NCBI GenBank assembly: GCA_958441075.1
Contig: CAUCBQ010000119.1
Span: 1-6,479, forward strand
DNA from: an uncultured Clostridiaceae bacterium
GTDB taxonomy: Bacteria > Bacillota > Clostridia > Lachnospirales > Lachnospiraceae
Direction of reading: 5' to 3'
DNA length: 6,479 nucleotides
Shown: in pieces, positions 5,963 through 6,479 of the stretch
Layout: each line of letters starts with the position of its first letter
Position numbering within the stretch: position 1 is the stretch's first letter
Position numbers and translations under genes: made by a program
Notes under the pieces: model-generated
The model's database searches: none
The model's input: only the letters and a program-made list of their open reading frames with translations
What the model was told of the DNA's origin: nothing

Positions 5963-6479
5963 TCACCCCTTGACGGCTCCCATTGTAATGCCCTGAGTGA
6001 AATAGTTCTGGAACATTAAGAATACCGCAACGATGGGAACTGCCGCCAGAGCCGCGCCTGCCATGATGACTCCGTAGTTGGTGGAGAACTCCTGCTGGAG
6101 CGTTGCCACGCCCAGAGAAATGGTCAGGTTGGTTCTGGAATTTAACATTACCAGCTGCATAAAATAGTCGTTCCAGGTATTGATAAAGGTAAAGATCGCA
6201 AGCGCTCCCAGACCGGGCTTTACAATCGGCATAACAATGCTTGTAAAGGTGCGGATCTCACCGCTTCCGTCGATCTTTGCAGCCTCCAAAAGCTCTGTGG
6301 GAACATTTTCACTGAACTGCTTCATCAGGAAGATGCCAAAGGGCCAGCCGCATAAAGGCAGGATCACGGCCCAGGGCGTATCGTGGATTCCCATGAAGGA
6401 AACCAGCTTCATAAGCGGAACCAGAATGACCTGCTTGGGAAGGGCCATTGCAAATACGAAGATACTGAACAGAAGCCTG
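5963..6479 (-). CDS. Carbohydrate ABC transporter permease, MalG/UgpE type (partial, N-terminus outside window)
   Basis: This is one of the two membrane subunits of a CUT1-type sugar importer, working with a partner permease, a binding protein and an ATPase that are not in the window. The visible 171 residues are the C-terminal part of a protein usually about 270-300 long. The frame stays open to the right edge (RLLFSIFVFA precedes the Met at 6448), so that Met is internal and not the start. The EAA loop that docks to the ATPase is clear: ELLEAAKIDGSGEIRTF, then IVMPIVKPGLG. The pattern LPLCGWPFGIFLMKQF before it and FINTWNDYF after it are typical of MalG-like permeases. The protein ends with QNYFTQGITMGAVKG, a very common C-terminus in this family (YFVQGLTAGAVKG-like). 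The sugar cannot be predicted from this subunit. The stop codon lies only nine bases before the long palindrome. Confidence 0.95.
   Translation of the reverse strand, partial: RLLFSIFVFAMALPKQVILVPLMKLVSFMGIHDTPWAVILPLCGWPFGIFLMKQFSENVPTELLEAAKIDGSGEIRTFTSIVMPIVKPGLGALAIFTFINTWNDYFMQLVMLNSRTNLTISLGVATLQQEFSTNYGVIMAGAALAAVPIVAVFLMFQNYFTQGITMGAVKG

Noticed and set aside
5465..6019. 184-codon plus-strand open frame across the lysC start, its promoter, the palindrome and the permease end
   Set aside because: It spans three unrelated elements, has no ribosome binding site or recognisable domain, and its openness is a by-product of minus-strand genes and the palindrome.

Overview
The window looks like part of a chromosome from a gut-type Clostridia bacterium, most likely Lachnospiraceae. 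The inference rests on moderate GC, GGAGG-type ribosome binding sites, TTGACA/TATAAT promoters, and an Ala/Pro-rich biotin carrier encoded beside a lipoprotein-type OadG subunit and an OadB-type sodium pump. No RNA gene, transposase or CRISPR array was seen. All five genes are on the minus strand, so the layout is described from right to left, in the direction of transcription.

Region 1 (6479-5963) is the C-terminal part of a MalG/UgpE-type sugar ABC transporter permease, cut by the window edge. Region 2 (5962-5535) has no gene in its first 360 bases. It holds a roughly 240-bp imperfect palindrome directly behind the permease stop codon, then a good promoter and a short structured leader for aspartate kinase. 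Region 3 (5534-4323) is lysC, which makes aspartyl phosphate for the lysine, threonine, methionine and diaminopimelate pathways. Region 4 (4322-3992) holds a symmetric, bidirectional terminator-like structure and then a strong promoter whose -35 region overlaps a perfect palindrome.

Region 5 (3991-77) is a complete four-gene operon for a biotin-dependent, sodium-translocating decarboxylase. In order, it encodes a CoA-type carboxyltransferase (alpha), an OadG-like membrane anchor fused to a lipoprotein ectodomain, the biotin carrier, and the OadB-type membrane beta subunit. Together these should move a carboxyl group from a substrate, probably an acyl-CoA, to carrier biotin. The beta subunit then decarboxylates carboxybiotin while exporting Na+. 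The substrate cannot be fixed from sequence, because the alpha subunit departs from the usual methylmalonyl-CoA and glutaconyl-CoA decarboxylase motifs. Bases 1-76 hold no gene.

The features most worth a second look are the long palindrome at 5713-5953, the attenuator-like lysC leader with no room for a lysine riboswitch, the divergent carboxyltransferase, and the lipoprotein-OadG fusion.
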